This document shows, in pieces, positions 16,003 to 25,253 of a stretch of 52,009 nt of DNA. The notes under the pieces are model-generated. The model saw only the letters and a list, made by a program, of their open reading frames with translations. It was not told the DNA's origin and searched no databases. This DNA is from Companilactobacillus nodensis DSM 19682 = JCM 14932 = NBRC 107160 (lineage in GTDB: Bacteria; Bacillota; Bacilli; Lactobacillales; Lactobacillaceae). The stretch spans positions 1 through 52,009 of the forward strand of contig NZ_BAMN01000014.1 of assembly GCF_000615905.1 (NCBI RefSeq), read 5' to 3'. Each line of letters opens with the position of its first letter. Within the stretch, counting starts at the first letter, position 1. The translations under genes and the position numbers were made by a program.

Positions 16003-16149
16003 ATGGTCAATAGGAAGCATGTTTGTTATATGTGCGGTGAGAAAGCAGATTTCAGAATGGGCAACGGTAAGGATATTTGTAATAAGTGTTACACGTTCTA
16101 TATGAGTATTGGATATTTTGATTCTGAGAGGGGAAAAGAGTGGGATTAA
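16003..16149 (+). CDS. 48-residue zinc-finger protein
   Basis: Two cysteine pairs (CYMC and CNKC, spaced 15 residues) predict one zinc site. ATG at 16003 is chosen from the GAGG upstream; longer forms would run antiparallel into the previous gene. Confidence 0.6.
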   Translation: MVNRKHVCYMCGEKADFRMGNGKDICNKCYTFYMSIGYFDSERGKEWD

Positions 16150-16310
16150 ATAACTGGAAAGAATATAAATCAAAGAAAAAGCGAATTATAAAGAAGCATC
16201 GGATAGAAGGTACTCTGTCGTTTGACAATATTGATTCTATTAGATTTAGAAGATGGATTGCTCAAGGTCCAACTGAAAAACGATGCTTGGAGCTTAAGCA
16301 GTTGTCCTAA
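16140..16310 (+). CDS. Small basic phage protein with GTG start
   Basis: 56 residues, very basic (KEYKSKKKRIIKKHR), unrecognised. GTG at 16140 follows GAGGGG and overlaps the previous stop. Confidence 0.55.
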   Translation: MGLNNWKEYKSKKKRIIKKHRIEGTLSFDNIDSIRFRRWIAQGPTEKRCLELKQLS

Positions 16311-16351
16311 GTAATAAATATTGCAAAAGGGATGTTTGGGAGGACGGTATT

Positions 16352-16864
16352 TTGGACGAAGAAATAATCAAAAGAATCGTAAAGAAAACATTGGATGAGG
16401 AAAGCCGAAAGAATAAGAAGTCATCTAATGAGTTGAGGGACTGGAAATTACATAATACTAAACTGCTGCTTGAAAACTATCACATTTTGAACAGTCACGT
16501 GCATGATATTAATTCAACGGTGGATAACTATCTTAGCAGTATATTCGATCCTGATGATCTTAGATTGAAGTCAGTTATCAAGTACAAGTTAAAGACTAGA
16601 GAGATGATGCATTATATCAATGCTCAATTAATTGCTTATGAAATCTACTGTGATAAAGATGGAGATGCTGCTAAAAGAAGATTCGAAGTTTTGAAAATGT
16701 ACTATATTGACCCTTTTTCAAAACGCAAACCAACCATTACAGATATTGCTAATATTCAGCATTCATCTGAAAGAACCGTTAAGCGGGACCTTGAGACGTC
16801 CAGAGAGGAGTTCTCAACGTTTTTATTTGGTATTGCGGGTATTGAATCACTAAGTTCAAAATGA
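16352..16864 (+). CDS. ArpU-like late transcription regulator
   Basis: 170 residues. Helical N-terminal half with LKTREMMHYINAQLIAYE, then a C-terminal helix-turn-helix (TITDIANIQHSSERTVKRDL). This order and its place before the packaging genes fit ArpU-family regulators of late genes. TTG at 16352 lies 8 nt after GGGAGG. Confidence 0.8.
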   Translation: MDEEIIKRIVKKTLDEESRKNKKSSNELRDWKLHNTKLLLENYHILNSHVHDINSTVDNYLSSIFDPDDLRLKSVIKYKLKTREMMHYINAQLIAYEIYCDKDGDAAKRRFEVLKMYYIDPFSKRKPTITDIANIQHSSERTVKRDLETSREEFSTFLFGIAGIESLSSK

Positions 16865-16880
16865 CCCTTTCTTGTCCTTT

Positions 16881-16909
16881 TTGTGCAGTTAGCTAGGTGT
16901 TAATATAGT
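16881..16909 (+). promoter_or_regulatory. Predicted promoter of the tRNA-like/late region
   Basis: TTGTGC and TATAGT are separated by 17 bp, directly after the late regulator gene. A hairpin and two tRNA-like sequences follow with no open frame. Confidence 0.45.
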
Positions 16910-16934
16910 AGTATAAAATAAAAGTTTGTTTCAG

Positions 16935-16961
16935 GGGATGTCAATTAATGGCATCCCTTTT
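16935..16961 (+). terminator. Hairpin followed by TTTT
   Basis: GGGATGTC/GGCATCCC with a 7-nt loop, then TTTTG. It is either a weak terminator after the regulator gene or a late-region attenuator. Confidence 0.55.
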
Positions 16962-16969
16962 GTTGTATC

Positions 16970-17082
16970 GTGAGAGCCGGGAGTTAGTTGATCAATGTGG
17001 TGTTAGTCATTGTAATTCCTCCTCTAAATTATATTTGCTGCTAATTGTTTACTTCTTTCAGGTTCGACTCCTGATTCTCACA
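16970..17082 (+). ncRNA. tRNA-like remnant or interrupted tRNA
   Basis: GTGAGAG at 16970 pairs with TTCTCAC at 17075-17081, next to a perfect T-arm (TCAGG-TTCGACT-CCTGA). The 113-nt length is too long for a normal tRNA, and no standard D-arm or anticodon arm is visible. A 6-bp stem with loop CCTCCTCTA lies in the middle. Confidence 0.4.
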
Positions 17083-17235
17083 TTGGCACGTTTGATAAAT
17101 ATCCAGAATATGCAGCGGATGTTTAGAACAAAAAGCGATTGTAGTTGTCGGATCTTATAACCGAATCGGAGCATATTTCTTAAACATCATGGGCCATGCA
17201 ATCATTCACCGAGCTTGCGTTCATAGGTGATATAT

Positions 17236-17321
17236 GGATAGTTGGTAGAGTCAGGCTTATCACACTTGTTTAGCAAGTAATCACGCAATGTGATTCACAG
17301 GTTCGAATCCTGTACTATCCT
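17236..17321 (+). tRNA. Class II tRNA-like gene, anticodon TTA (reads UAA)
   Basis: 86 nt: acceptor GGATAGT/ACTATCC, T-arm ACAGG-TTCGAAT-CCTGT and variable arm ATCAC/GTGAT with a 5-nt loop. The weak D-arm holds GG. The anticodon stem has 4 bp plus a C-A mismatch, and loop GTTTAGC gives anticodon TTA. Discriminator is T. The 17083-17235 stretch before it holds no gene I recognise. It could be a degenerate Leu/Ser tRNA or an ochre suppressor. Confidence 0.5.
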
Positions 17322-17325
17322 TTTG

Positions 17326-17347
17326 AGTCCACGTCTGTGGGCTTTTT
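17326..17347 (+). terminator. Terminator after the tRNA-like gene
   Basis: AGTCCAC/GTGGGCT (7 bp, loop GTCT) followed by TTTTT. Confidence 0.75.
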
Positions 17348-17365
17348 ATTTTGGGAGGAATGGAT

Positions 17366-17620
17366 ATGAAACAAGTTCTTAATATTAAGATGGTTAGTGA
17401 CAGTGAGTTCAAAGTAGATGTTGGCAGTGATGTCAAAGAGAGAGAGTTAGAGTTTGGTATCACTGATGTTATGTACCACCTAGTTATTAAGTATATGGAG
17501 TACAAAGATATGAAGATGACTGATAGTAACTTTGATAAGACAGCCAATGAGTATTGTTCAGCATTGAATAATCAGTTACATATCATGCATGATATTAAGG
17601 CCGATAAGGGTAGCAATTAG
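17366..17620 (+). CDS. Small phage protein upstream of HNH
   Basis: 84 residues, acidic, unrecognised. ATG at 17366 is 7 nt after GGGAGG; earlier in-frame codons overlap that site. It directly abuts the HNH gene. Confidence 0.65.
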   Translation: MKQVLNIKMVSDSEFKVDVGSDVKERELEFGITDVMYHLVIKYMEYKDMKMTDSNFDKTANEYCSALNNQLHIMHDIKADKGSN

Positions 17621-18130
17621 ATGTTCGTAAGAAGGTGCAAGCACAGTGGTTGTCATAACCTAGTGTCAGGTACTGAACTGTTCTGTAATGAGCATGCTGA
17701 TGAACTACCAGCCTATCAAGAGCGTATGAATAAGATGCATCAACATATTGCAAGTCATACCAAAGACTACAACTCTAATGTTAGATATAGATCTAAGGAA
17801 AGGAGCAAACGTGAATCGTTCTATCATTCTAGTCAGTGGAAGAAGTTACGCCTGTTTGTATTAGAACGTGATAATTACTTATGTCAATATTGTTTGAGGT
17901 TTGGTCTTGTTAGACCTGCTAAGATAGTTGATCACGTTGTACCTGCTCAAGCAGCGCCTGAACTGATGACTGATATCTCTAACTTGGTTACTTGCTGTAA
18001 TACTTGTCACAGAGCTAAGACGGAGTGGGAACAACGTTTCTATCACACTGGTTATCAGGATGAAAAGCGAAGTATTAAGGCTGATATCTTGATTAAGAAT
18101 CTGTCAGAACTACCTAACTTTTCTAAATAG
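17621..18130 (+). CDS. HNH endonuclease
   Basis: 169 residues with cysteine pairs (CQYC, CCNTC) framing VDHVVP and ending N-x-x-CHRAKTEWE, an intact beta-beta-alpha metal fold. In HK97-type cos phages an HNH nuclease just before the terminase is needed for genome cutting with terminase; that role is inferred from position. Start ATG at 17621 abuts the previous stop. Confidence 0.9.
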   Translation: MFVRRCKHSGCHNLVSGTELFCNEHADELPAYQERMNKMHQHIASHTKDYNSNVRYRSKERSKRESFYHSSQWKKLRLFVLERDNYLCQYCLRFGLVRPAKIVDHVVPAQAAPELMTDISNLVTCCNTCHRAKTEWEQRFYHTGYQDEKRSIKADILIKNLSELPNFSK

Positions 18131-18226
18131 GCCCCCGCCTATTCGTTCTAAGGAGACAGCTCGCATAGTGGTCATGAGATAAAAAGAAACCCCGAAAATT
18201 AAAACTTTTACAGAGGAGGTGAGAAT
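18131..18226. other. Candidate cos region
   Basis: Non-coding 96 bp between HNH and terminase small subunit, beginning with GC-rich GCCCCCGCC. This is where cos lies in many phages with the same gene order. No cohesive end can be read directly from an integrated copy. Confidence 0.35.
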
Positions 18227-18709
18227 ATGAACGTCCGAAATGCAGGAAGAAAACGCAATTTGAAGTTAGTTGACCCTAATCATCCAGAGCAAAACCAACG
18301 AAAAGAAAAATTAAAGGCAGCACGAAAAGACATCAAAGAAATATCCAACCGACCACCTCGTTATATGATGGATGATGCCAAAGCTTTGTGGAAAAAGTTG
18401 GTACCACAATTGAACAAGGTTGGATTAGTTACGACATTGGACCAAACTAATCTTGAATTATTTTGTACACAATATGCTGAATACAAAGAAGCCAATGAGC
18501 AGTTGAAAGAGTATGGAAGTGTATATGAAGATTCAAATGGTAATCTCAAAAAGAATCCGGCTGTTAATATTATTGATATTTGTTCTAAGAATATGCGTAC
18601 ATTGGGTATCACGCTGGGAATTGATTTCAATTCTCATTCTCAACTATTGGATAATGAAGATGACTCTGACTTTGAATTAGAGAAAGCTATGAAGGAGTTT
18701 GGTGGATAA
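18227..18709 (+). CDS. terS: Terminase small subunit, P27 family
   Basis: 160 residues: a basic N-terminus (RNAGRKRNLKLV), central helices with ALWKKLVPQL and LDQTNLELFCTQYAEY, and an acidic tail. It recognises phage DNA for packaging. ATG follows GAGGAGGTGAG and the stop overlaps terL. Confidence 0.92.
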   Translation: MNVRNAGRKRNLKLVDPNHPEQNQRKEKLKAARKDIKEISNRPPRYMMDDAKALWKKLVPQLNKVGLVTTLDQTNLELFCTQYAEYKEANEQLKEYGSVYEDSNGNLKKNPAVNIIDICSKNMRTLGITLGIDFNSHSQLLDNEDDSDFELEKAMKEFGG

Positions 18710-20577
18710 TGGATCTGACAAAAATTAAGAATAGTGAACGTGAAAAAAAGTTACTCGAGGAATATTCCAAGGGTAACTTTTCTGTTATTCGTGATAAATA
18801 TAATGATGATGGTACTCAATACTGTTTTGATGTATTAGATAAAAAAATTGTGACAGGATATTTATTGAAGTTAGCATGTTACCGGCACATCAGCGATTTA
18901 AGAAGAGTGGAAGAAAAAGTTGATAACTTTCCGTTTATATATGATGTAAAAAAGTGTGAACAAGTTTTAAACTTTGCTGCAATATGTCCCAATGTTGATA
19001 CAGGTAAGCCTGTGGATTTAATGGGCTGGCAGAAGTTCATATTATCGCAGATGTTTGGATGGCGTGGAATTAATGGTAATAAGAGATACAGTTCAGTGAT
19101 TGTTTCTGTTGCACGTGCACAAGGTAAAACTTATCTTTGTGCAATTATTGCCTGTTATTCTTATTTGATTGAATCTATGGGTAAAAATAATCAGGATCTG
19201 ATGGTTACTAGTAATATTACTGAGCAAGCTAAAAAAATCTTTGGATACATTTCAACAATGATGAATCAACTTACAAAAGATAATCGTTTATTTGAAGAGT
19301 TTGCAAAAAAGACTGATATGGATGTTCAATATAATCGTGTTATTCAACGTAATACTAATAATAGATTACTTCAGTTGTCTGCTGAATCAGGTAAGTTTGA
19401 TAGTTATCATTTTCTGTTTGCTGTGTATGATGAAGCTGGTGAAACTAATCATAGTGTTGTTAATACCAAAATCACCTCAGGACAAATTAATACAGAGAAT
19501 TCTCAATTTGTTCAAATTTCAACTGCTTATCCTGATTCAACGGTTCCATTCAAGCAGGAGGAGGACGTTATTATCAGAGCTATGGAACAAGATGAAAAAC
19601 GTGCTGGTGATCATCAGCTTTGCCTAATTTGGTCACAAGATAAAGAAGATGAAATTGATAAACCTGAAACATGGGTCAAAAGTAATCCTTTACTAGATTT
19701 GCCAGACAAAAAAGAGCAACTGATTTCAGGATTACAACGTGAATTAGATGTTAAAAGGGTAAATGGAGAAGAGTTTAGTTTTGCTAATAAGAACTTGAAT
19801 ATTTGGTTAGATCACAAGACTAATTCATATATTGATGGTGATGATTGGGATGCGACCACTGTTTCAGAATTTGATATTAGTAATAGAGATGTATATATAG
19901 GTTTTGATGCCAGTCTGACATCTGATAACACTGCGTTGTTCTTTATATTTCCATATGAAGATGGTGATCAAGCAATGTATCATCTTGTACAGCACTCATT
20001 TGTTCCTTGGAAATTACTAGGCTCAATAGAAGCCAAAGAAAAGTCTGATGGTATTCAATATCGAAAGATGGCAGATTTGGGATATTGTACGATTACAAAT
20101 AATGAGCGTGGATTAATAAACTTGGATCAAGTTTATACGTGGTTGCTTACATATATAGATGAGAAGAATCTTAATCCAGTATTCTTTGGATATGATACTT
20201 TGCGTACTAATAATTTCACCCAAACCCTTAATGATAAAACTGATTGGAATATCATGCCTGTTAAGCAGACATCATATGTTTTGACTGAATCAATTAAATT
20301 TGTTCAAAATGGTTTTTATCACAGACAGGTTACTCATTTAGATGACGAAATTATGAAAAAAGCTTTGATGAATGCTGAAGTTTCGGATAACAAGGCAGGT
20401 ATGGAAGTTGGTAAAAGTAGACAGTCATTAAAAATTGATGTTGTTGATGCACTGATTGATGCAATGTATCAAGCTATGTATCATTTCAACGATATGAGAG
20501 ATAGAAAAGATCCATTATCTAGTTATTCTGATGATGATATTCTCAATTATTTAAATTCAGATGATTTTAGTTTTTAG
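18709..20577 (+). CDS. terL: Terminase large subunit
   Basis: 622 residues. The packaging ATPase has Walker A ARAQGKT (about 135-141) and Walker B with catalytic acid LFAVYDEAGE (about 235-244). The nuclease domain has acidic positions in FDASLTSDN and VVDALIDAM. It cuts and pumps DNA into the prohead with TerS and the portal. ATG overlaps the terS stop. Confidence 0.95.
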   Translation: MDLTKIKNSEREKKLLEEYSKGNFSVIRDKYNDDGTQYCFDVLDKKIVTGYLLKLACYRHISDLRRVEEKVDNFPFIYDVKKCEQVLNFAAICPNVDTGKPVDLMGWQKFILSQMFGWRGINGNKRYSSVIVSVARAQGKTYLCAIIACYSYLIESMGKNNQDLMVTSNITEQAKKIFGYISTMMNQLTKDNRLFEEFAKKTDMDVQYNRVIQRNTNNRLLQLSAESGKFDSYHFLFAVYDEAGETNHSVVNTKITSGQINTENSQFVQISTAYPDSTVPFKQEEDVIIRAMEQDEKRAGDHQLCLIWSQDKEDEIDKPETWVKSNPLLDLPDKKEQLISGLQRELDVKRVNGEEFSFANKNLNIWLDHKTNSYIDGDDWDATTVSEFDISNRDVYIGFDASLTSDNTALFFIFPYEDGDQAMYHLVQHSFVPWKLLGSIEAKEKSDGIQYRKMADLGYCTITNNERGLINLDQVYTWLLTYIDEKNLNPVFFGYDTLRTNNFTQTLNDKTDWNIMPVKQTSYVLTESIKFVQNGFYHRQVTHLDDEIMKKALMNAEVSDNKAGMEVGKSRQSLKIDVVDALIDAMYQAMYHFNDMRDRKDPLSSYSDDDILNYLNSDDFSF

Positions 20578-20585
20578 GAGGTAAC

Positions 20586-20777
20586 ATGATTAAAAATACA
20601 GTTGAATATTTCACCAAGTTAAAGCACTTGTTACTAATTAATTTAGATACAGTGCTTTTTTTAATTGCTCTGATTCTATTAGATGTGAACAGTTATCATT
20701 TTGGATCATTAGTTGGTAATTATGTCGTTGTAGCAACGTTGCTATTAGTTGTATTTGTTATGAATAAACCTAAATAA
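20586..20777 (+). CDS. Small membrane protein (DUF1056-like)
   Basis: 63 residues with two membrane segments. A similar small membrane protein often sits between terminase and portal in lactobacillus and lactococcus phages. ATG follows AGGAGG. Confidence 0.7.
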   Translation: MIKNTVEYFTKLKHLLLINLDTVLFLIALILLDVNSYHFGSLVGNYVVVATLLLVVFVMNKPK

Positions 20778-20806
20778 ATTTAGCTTTTTAGAAAAGAGGT
20801 GAGTAT

Positions 20807-22003
20807 ATGATTTTTAGATCTTTACGACCGTCAAAAGAACCTTATCAAATGTTGAATGATGATTTTGGAATTGGTTATTCAATTAGTAATAATAAAATAG
20901 TCTTTGATTCTGATTATGTATCTGCAAGAGCAGCATTAAAGTATTCAGATATTTATGCAGTTGTTAATAAGCTTGCTGAAGACATGGCCAGCGTACATTT
21001 TGAAGTTAATAATACTTTTACGAATAAGGTTCTTACTAATCCTAGTTCGACATCTAATCAATTTTCGTTTTGGCGATCAATGTATGTTCAAATGCTTTTA
21101 TCTGGTAATGCCTATGTACTGATATGGGGTGACAAGTCAGGTAGAAGTGATCACTTAGAGTATTTGAAACCTTCACAAGTTCAAATATTTAGGTCTGGTG
21201 ATGGTAATCAACTAAGCTATGATGTTACTTTTCCGGAGACTGAAGAGGCAGATATTAAGAACGTCCCCAGTGCTCAAATGATTCACTTAAAGACAATGAG
21301 TATTGATGGTGGGTTGATAGGCGTATCACCATTACGTGCCTTAACCAAAGAATTGCAGCTTCAAGATGCAAATAAAGGATTAGCGCTCGGAGCAATGAAA
21401 AATGGTCTCAACATTACTGGATTATTGAAGATACAAAAAGGTGGACTTCTTGATGGCCATACCAAAGAAGGTACTAGAAAGGCTTTTGAGAAACAAGCTG
21501 AAAATGGACATGTTGTTGTTCTTGATGCCTTGGAAGAATACCAACCACTTGAAGTTAATAAAGATATTTCAAGATTGTTATCATCAACTGATTGGACCAG
21601 TAATCAAATTGCCAAAGTTTATGGAGTTCCGCAAGATTATCTTGGAAGTGAAAGTGAGCACAGCAATATTGAGATGATTTCAATCCAGTATGCTCAAACG
21701 ATTGGTAGATATATACGTGGAGTTGTATCTGAACTGCAGAAAAAGCTCAATGGAAATATCACTTATGATATCAATGCAATAAGTGATATTGATGGCCAAC
21801 ATGTTGAAAATCGTGTTCGTGGATTGGTTAAGGATAGGGTCATTTCAGCAGAGTTAGCTCAAAATATTTTATTGAGAAGTAATTCTGATTTATTAACAGT
21901 TGATGATATTAAAAAAACTAAGAATCCGCTACCGCCTATTTCAGTACAAAAAATGAAAGGAGGTGATAAGAATGAGCAAGGTACAGGAACTGAGAGTGAT
22001 TGA
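20807..22003 (+). CDS. Portal protein, HK97 family
   Basis: 398 residues. LIGVSPLRALTKELQLQDAN and the YGVPQDYLGSE segment are typical of HK97-type portals. It forms the dodecameric DNA entry ring at one head vertex. The protease gene starts inside its 3' end. Confidence 0.93.
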   Translation: MIFRSLRPSKEPYQMLNDDFGIGYSISNNKIVFDSDYVSARAALKYSDIYAVVNKLAEDMASVHFEVNNTFTNKVLTNPSSTSNQFSFWRSMYVQMLLSGNAYVLIWGDKSGRSDHLEYLKPSQVQIFRSGDGNQLSYDVTFPETEEADIKNVPSAQMIHLKTMSIDGGLIGVSPLRALTKELQLQDANKGLALGAMKNGLNITGLLKIQKGGLLDGHTKEGTRKAFEKQAENGHVVVLDALEEYQPLEVNKDISRLLSSTDWTSNQIAKVYGVPQDYLGSESEHSNIEMISIQYAQTIGRYIRGVVSELQKKLNGNITYDINAISDIDGQHVENRVRGLVKDRVISAELAQNILLRSNSDLLTVDDIKKTKNPLPPISVQKMKGGDKNEQGTGTESD

Positions 22004-22571
22004 AAATGGCGAATTAAAAATCGAAAAGCGTTCAGATGAGAATTCTGCTGATAAATTATCAGGATATGCAATTGTCTTTGATCAACCTAGTGAAGACTTG
22101 GGTGGGTTCATAGAATATGTTGATAGAAGTGCTCTAGATGGGGTCGATTTAAGTGATGTAAAGCTACTATACAATCATAAATTCGACAATATTCTAGCGA
22201 GGGTCGATAGTAATACTTTATTGCTAACGGTTGATGAGCATGGATTATTCTTTAGTGCAGATATCCCTAACACTACTATTGGCAATGATGTTGCTGAGAA
22301 TGTTAGAAATGGCAATTTGAAGGGATGTAGTTTTGGCTTCACAATTTCCGGAGATGCCTGGGAGAACATGGATAACGATGTTGCAATCAGACACATTACT
22401 AAGGTTGAAAGTCTTTATGAATTGTCGATTACGCCTATGCCTGCATATAAGGAAACATCAGTATCTCAACGATCACTAGATGAATTTAATAAAGAAAAAT
22501 ACGAAAATAAAAACTCTAGTTCAATTGATGAACTGGAGCTTTTTAGACTGGAGAATGATTTGTATGACTAA
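21972..22571 (+). CDS. Prohead protease, HK97 family
   Basis: 199 residues. ATG at 21972 follows AAAGGAGGTGATAAGA. LSGYAIVFD, LLYNHKFDNILAR (catalytic His) and LKGCSFGFTI (catalytic Ser) are the expected motifs. It matures the capsid by removing the scaffold part of the major capsid protein. Overlaps portal and capsid genes. Confidence 0.93.
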   Translation: MSKVQELRVIENGELKIEKRSDENSADKLSGYAIVFDQPSEDLGGFIEYVDRSALDGVDLSDVKLLYNHKFDNILARVDSNTLLLTVDEHGLFFSADIPNTTIGNDVAENVRNGNLKGCSFGFTISGDAWENMDNDVAIRHITKVESLYELSITPMPAYKETSVSQRSLDEFNKEKYENKNSSSIDELELFRLENDLYD

Positions 22572-23778
22572 AGAGGAATTATTAGCAAGAATTGATGAAG
22601 CGAAAACTTTTATTCGCAGTAACGAACCACAGGATAAAAAGGACGAAAAATTAAAGGAGATCCGAGCACTTGTTAAGGAATTTAAGATGTCTAAGGATCT
22701 TGATGACTTTTCCGGAGATCTAGAAGACGAGGAACGTGATGATGATAAGAAGTTTCCTCAAAAACGTTCAAAGATTCATCAAGACGATGATCCTGAAAAA
22801 GAAATGCGTTCAGCAATTAATACTTATCTACATAGCAAGGGTACAAAACAATCTGATAAATTGAACTTTACTGAGGATAGAGATCTGATTATTCCGAACA
22901 AATTGACACGTGATGTTACTCCTGGGATTAGCAAAACTGATGTTAGTGAAACTGTTCCAGAACAAATTATTTATGTTCCTCAAGATGAAGTTAAAACAGT
23001 TGTAGATCTTGCAAAATTCGTTACACGTTCGGCTGTTAAAACTGGTTCTGGTAAATACCCAATGCGAAAGAGAGCATCTGCAAAACTTAATAAAGTTTCT
23101 GAATTAGAGGATAATCCAGAGCTAGCCAAGCCTAATTTCTTACCAATTAGTTGGAGTGTTGAAACAAGACGTGGTGCAGAAGCAATTTCACAAGAATCTA
23201 TTGATGATGCAGCAGTCGATTTAATTCCACTATTGAGTGAAGATGCAAATGAACAAAAGATTAATACTACTAACTTTGATACTGCAACAGTATTAAAAAC
23301 ATTTACAGAAATCACTGTTAAAACATTGGACGATATTAAGAAGGTTGATAATGTTGGATTAGATCAAGCTTATACACGTTCATTAGTTGTAACAGGGAGT
23401 TTTTATCAATGGTTAGATACTTTGAAAGATGGAAATGGAAGATATTTGTTACAAGATGATATTCAATCGGCTAGTGGTAAGTCATTATTAGGGATGCCAG
23501 TGTTTAAAATTGATGATGATTTATTTGGTGCTAAAGGTGAAGCACATGCCTGGATTGGTGATCTAAAACGTGCTGTATTCTATGCTGATCGTGCTCAAAT
23601 TGTTGCACGTTGGGTTGAAGATCGTATTTATGGTCAATATTTACAAGTTGGTACTAGATATGACATTGTTAAGGCTGATAATAATGCTGGTTTCTTCTTA
23701 ACTCTAGACGCCAAAGCAACCTCAAATGATAGTTCGACAGTTAATCCAACTACTGAAACTACAACAGATGGTAAGTAG
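22564..23778 (+). CDS. Major capsid protein, HK97 family
   Basis: 404 residues. The first about 110 are charged and helical, like a cleavable scaffolding delta domain. The rest has the HK97 fold pattern (VPEQIIYVPQDEV, EAISQESIDDAA, WVEDRIYGQYLQVGTRYDIV). ATG at 22564 follows CTGGAGA and overlaps the protease stop. Confidence 0.94.
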   Translation: MTKEELLARIDEAKTFIRSNEPQDKKDEKLKEIRALVKEFKMSKDLDDFSGDLEDEERDDDKKFPQKRSKIHQDDDPEKEMRSAINTYLHSKGTKQSDKLNFTEDRDLIIPNKLTRDVTPGISKTDVSETVPEQIIYVPQDEVKTVVDLAKFVTRSAVKTGSGKYPMRKRASAKLNKVSELEDNPELAKPNFLPISWSVETRRGAEAISQESIDDAAVDLIPLLSEDANEQKINTTNFDTATVLKTFTEITVKTLDDIKKVDNVGLDQAYTRSLVVTGSFYQWLDTLKDGNGRYLLQDDIQSASGKSLLGMPVFKIDDDLFGAKGEAHAWIGDLKRAVFYADRAQIVARWVEDRIYGQYLQVGTRYDIVKADNNAGFFLTLDAKATSNDSSTVNPTTETTTDGK

Positions 23779-23780
23779 AA

Positions 23781-24119
23781 ATGACTGATGAATTATTGAG
23801 TAGCCTTAAGCTAAGTCTGCGAGTTGATGGTAGTGATGATGACGAGGTTTTAAATCGCAATTTGATTGCTGCAGAATCATATGTAAAAGGTGCAATTGGT
23901 GAAACGGGAAGTTTAATGAAGGATTTCTATGAATTACCTGAAACTCAAACGCTTTATGAAACAGCAGTTATTGCTATTGCTAGTTCGTATTACACATATC
24001 GTTCCGCGAGTATGACAGGACGTGTTAATAATGTTGATTTGGCTAGTAACTCAATAATTGCCCAATTGCGTGGAAAATATAATCGAATATATCAGGAGCG
24101 TATTGAAAATGGTTCGTAA
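23781..24119 (+). CDS. Head-tail connector (gp6-like)
   Basis: 112 residues. LKLSLRVDGSDDDEVLNRNLIAAE is the typical N-terminus of phage gp6-type connectors that bind the portal. Two nt separate it from the capsid gene. Confidence 0.88.
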   Translation: MTDELLSSLKLSLRVDGSDDDEVLNRNLIAAESYVKGAIGETGSLMKDFYELPETQTLYETAVIAIASSYYTYRSASMTGRVNNVDLASNSIIAQLRGKYNRIYQERIENGS

Positions 24120-24462
24120 TATCAACCCTAGCAGATTGAATACAAGATTACATTTAGGCGTTGCGGCTCCAGTCAGAACTACTCAAGGAACTATGCAGCC
24201 AGATTTCAAAGAAACTGAAACTGTTTGGTGTGGAGTTTATACAATGACAGTAAATCAGCAAATATCAACTTTAGGTGCGTCAGATAATTTTGATTTAATT
24301 CTGATTATTAGACATCGTGAAAGTGGTCTAAATGGTGCTAAATACGCGCGTTTTAAGGACTTGTTGTATGAGATAACGGGTACTTCTCCAGAGTGGAGCA
24401 ATACAGCGCATTCATTTGATTTGGTTACCATTAAGAAGGTGGACAGGATTGGAATTTCTTGA
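24109..24462 (+). CDS. Head closure protein
   Basis: 117 residues, SPP1 gp16 / phage head-tail joining type (LNTRLHLGV ... FDLVTIKKVDRI). ATG at 24109 follows AGGAGCG and overlaps the connector by 11 bp. Confidence 0.85.
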   Translation: MVRNINPSRLNTRLHLGVAAPVRTTQGTMQPDFKETETVWCGVYTMTVNQQISTLGASDNFDLILIIRHRESGLNGAKYARFKDLLYEITGTSPEWSNTAHSFDLVTIKKVDRIGIS

Positions 24463-24883
24463 GGGAATGAAGAAGTTGGATCAAGCATTATCTGATCTTT
24501 CTTTGACACCTAATCAAAAAAAACAAATGACTAAAGCAGGCGCATTAGTTTATAAAGAGTCATTAAGAAGCAACATGAATAATAGTTTGCATAAAGGAAA
24601 ATATTCAAGAGAGACTAAAGTCAAACTCGAAGATGATATTGGAATCAGATATAAGGTTGAAGATGGAGCTACTTATGTTGGATTCAAATCAACCACGGGC
24701 CATAGTGGCTATATTGCCAGAATTTTGAATGATGGATATGCGGCTCATGGTGGTAAAGGAGCAAAAGCTCACAAAACAAGAATTATTAGTGGACTTCATT
24801 TTCAGGAAAAATCCTTAGTTGAGTCCAAAAGTATGATTTTAGCCGCTGAAGCTAAAAAATATAGAGAACTAACGGGTGACTAA
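24449..24883 (+). CDS. HK97 gp10-like tail completion protein
   Basis: 144 residues. The LVYKESLRSNM ... SGYIARILNDGYAAHGG pattern fits gp10-family neck proteins. TTG at 24449 with AAGGTGG upstream is preferred (LEFLEGMKKLDQAL); ATG at 24467 after TTGAGGGA is the alternative. Confidence 0.85.
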   Translation: MEFLEGMKKLDQALSDLSLTPNQKKQMTKAGALVYKESLRSNMNNSLHKGKYSRETKVKLEDDIGIRYKVEDGATYVGFKSTTGHSGYIARILNDGYAAHGGKGAKAHKTRIISGLHFQEKSLVESKSMILAAEAKKYRELTGD

Positions 24884-24884
24884 T

Positions 24885-25253
24885 ATGGTTGCAGATAAGA
24901 TTTTAAATATTTTGTTGAGTAAGTCGGAAGAATTGAAAATTAATTCTTCCAATTTTTTTGCACAAAATATTCCACAGGATTTGATAAGCACTGATAAAAC
25001 AATGATTTTGATTACTGAAATTCATAGCATATTTACAAACAGAGCTAGTGACGTGAGTACAGCTAAGGATAATATGATAGAAATTCAAATCTTTTATCGA
25101 GGCGATACAGAACCTGACAGAACTGAATCGATTATCAATCATGAATTAGAAAAGTATCATTTCTATCAAATTAACTCATACCCGGATGTCGATTCTGACA
25201 CCGGGTATTTAACTAGAACAATGAAATATGAAAATACGGAGGTAATTTACTAA
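24885..25253 (+). CDS. DUF806-like tail terminator protein
   Basis: 122 residues, placed between gp10 and major tail protein, where tail terminators of this family sit. ATG at 24885 follows CGGGTGA. The stop overlaps the next ATG. Confidence 0.78.
   Translation: MVADKILNILLSKSEELKINSSNFFAQNIPQDLISTDKTMILITEIHSIFTNRASDVSTAKDNMIEIQIFYRGDTEPDRTESIINHELEKYHFYQINSYPDVDSDTGYLTRTMKYENTEVIY

Noticed and set aside
16948-17160. A 70-codon forward frame in the late non-coding region.
   Set aside because: It spans the tRNA-like element, has no ribosome site and the residues are not protein-like.
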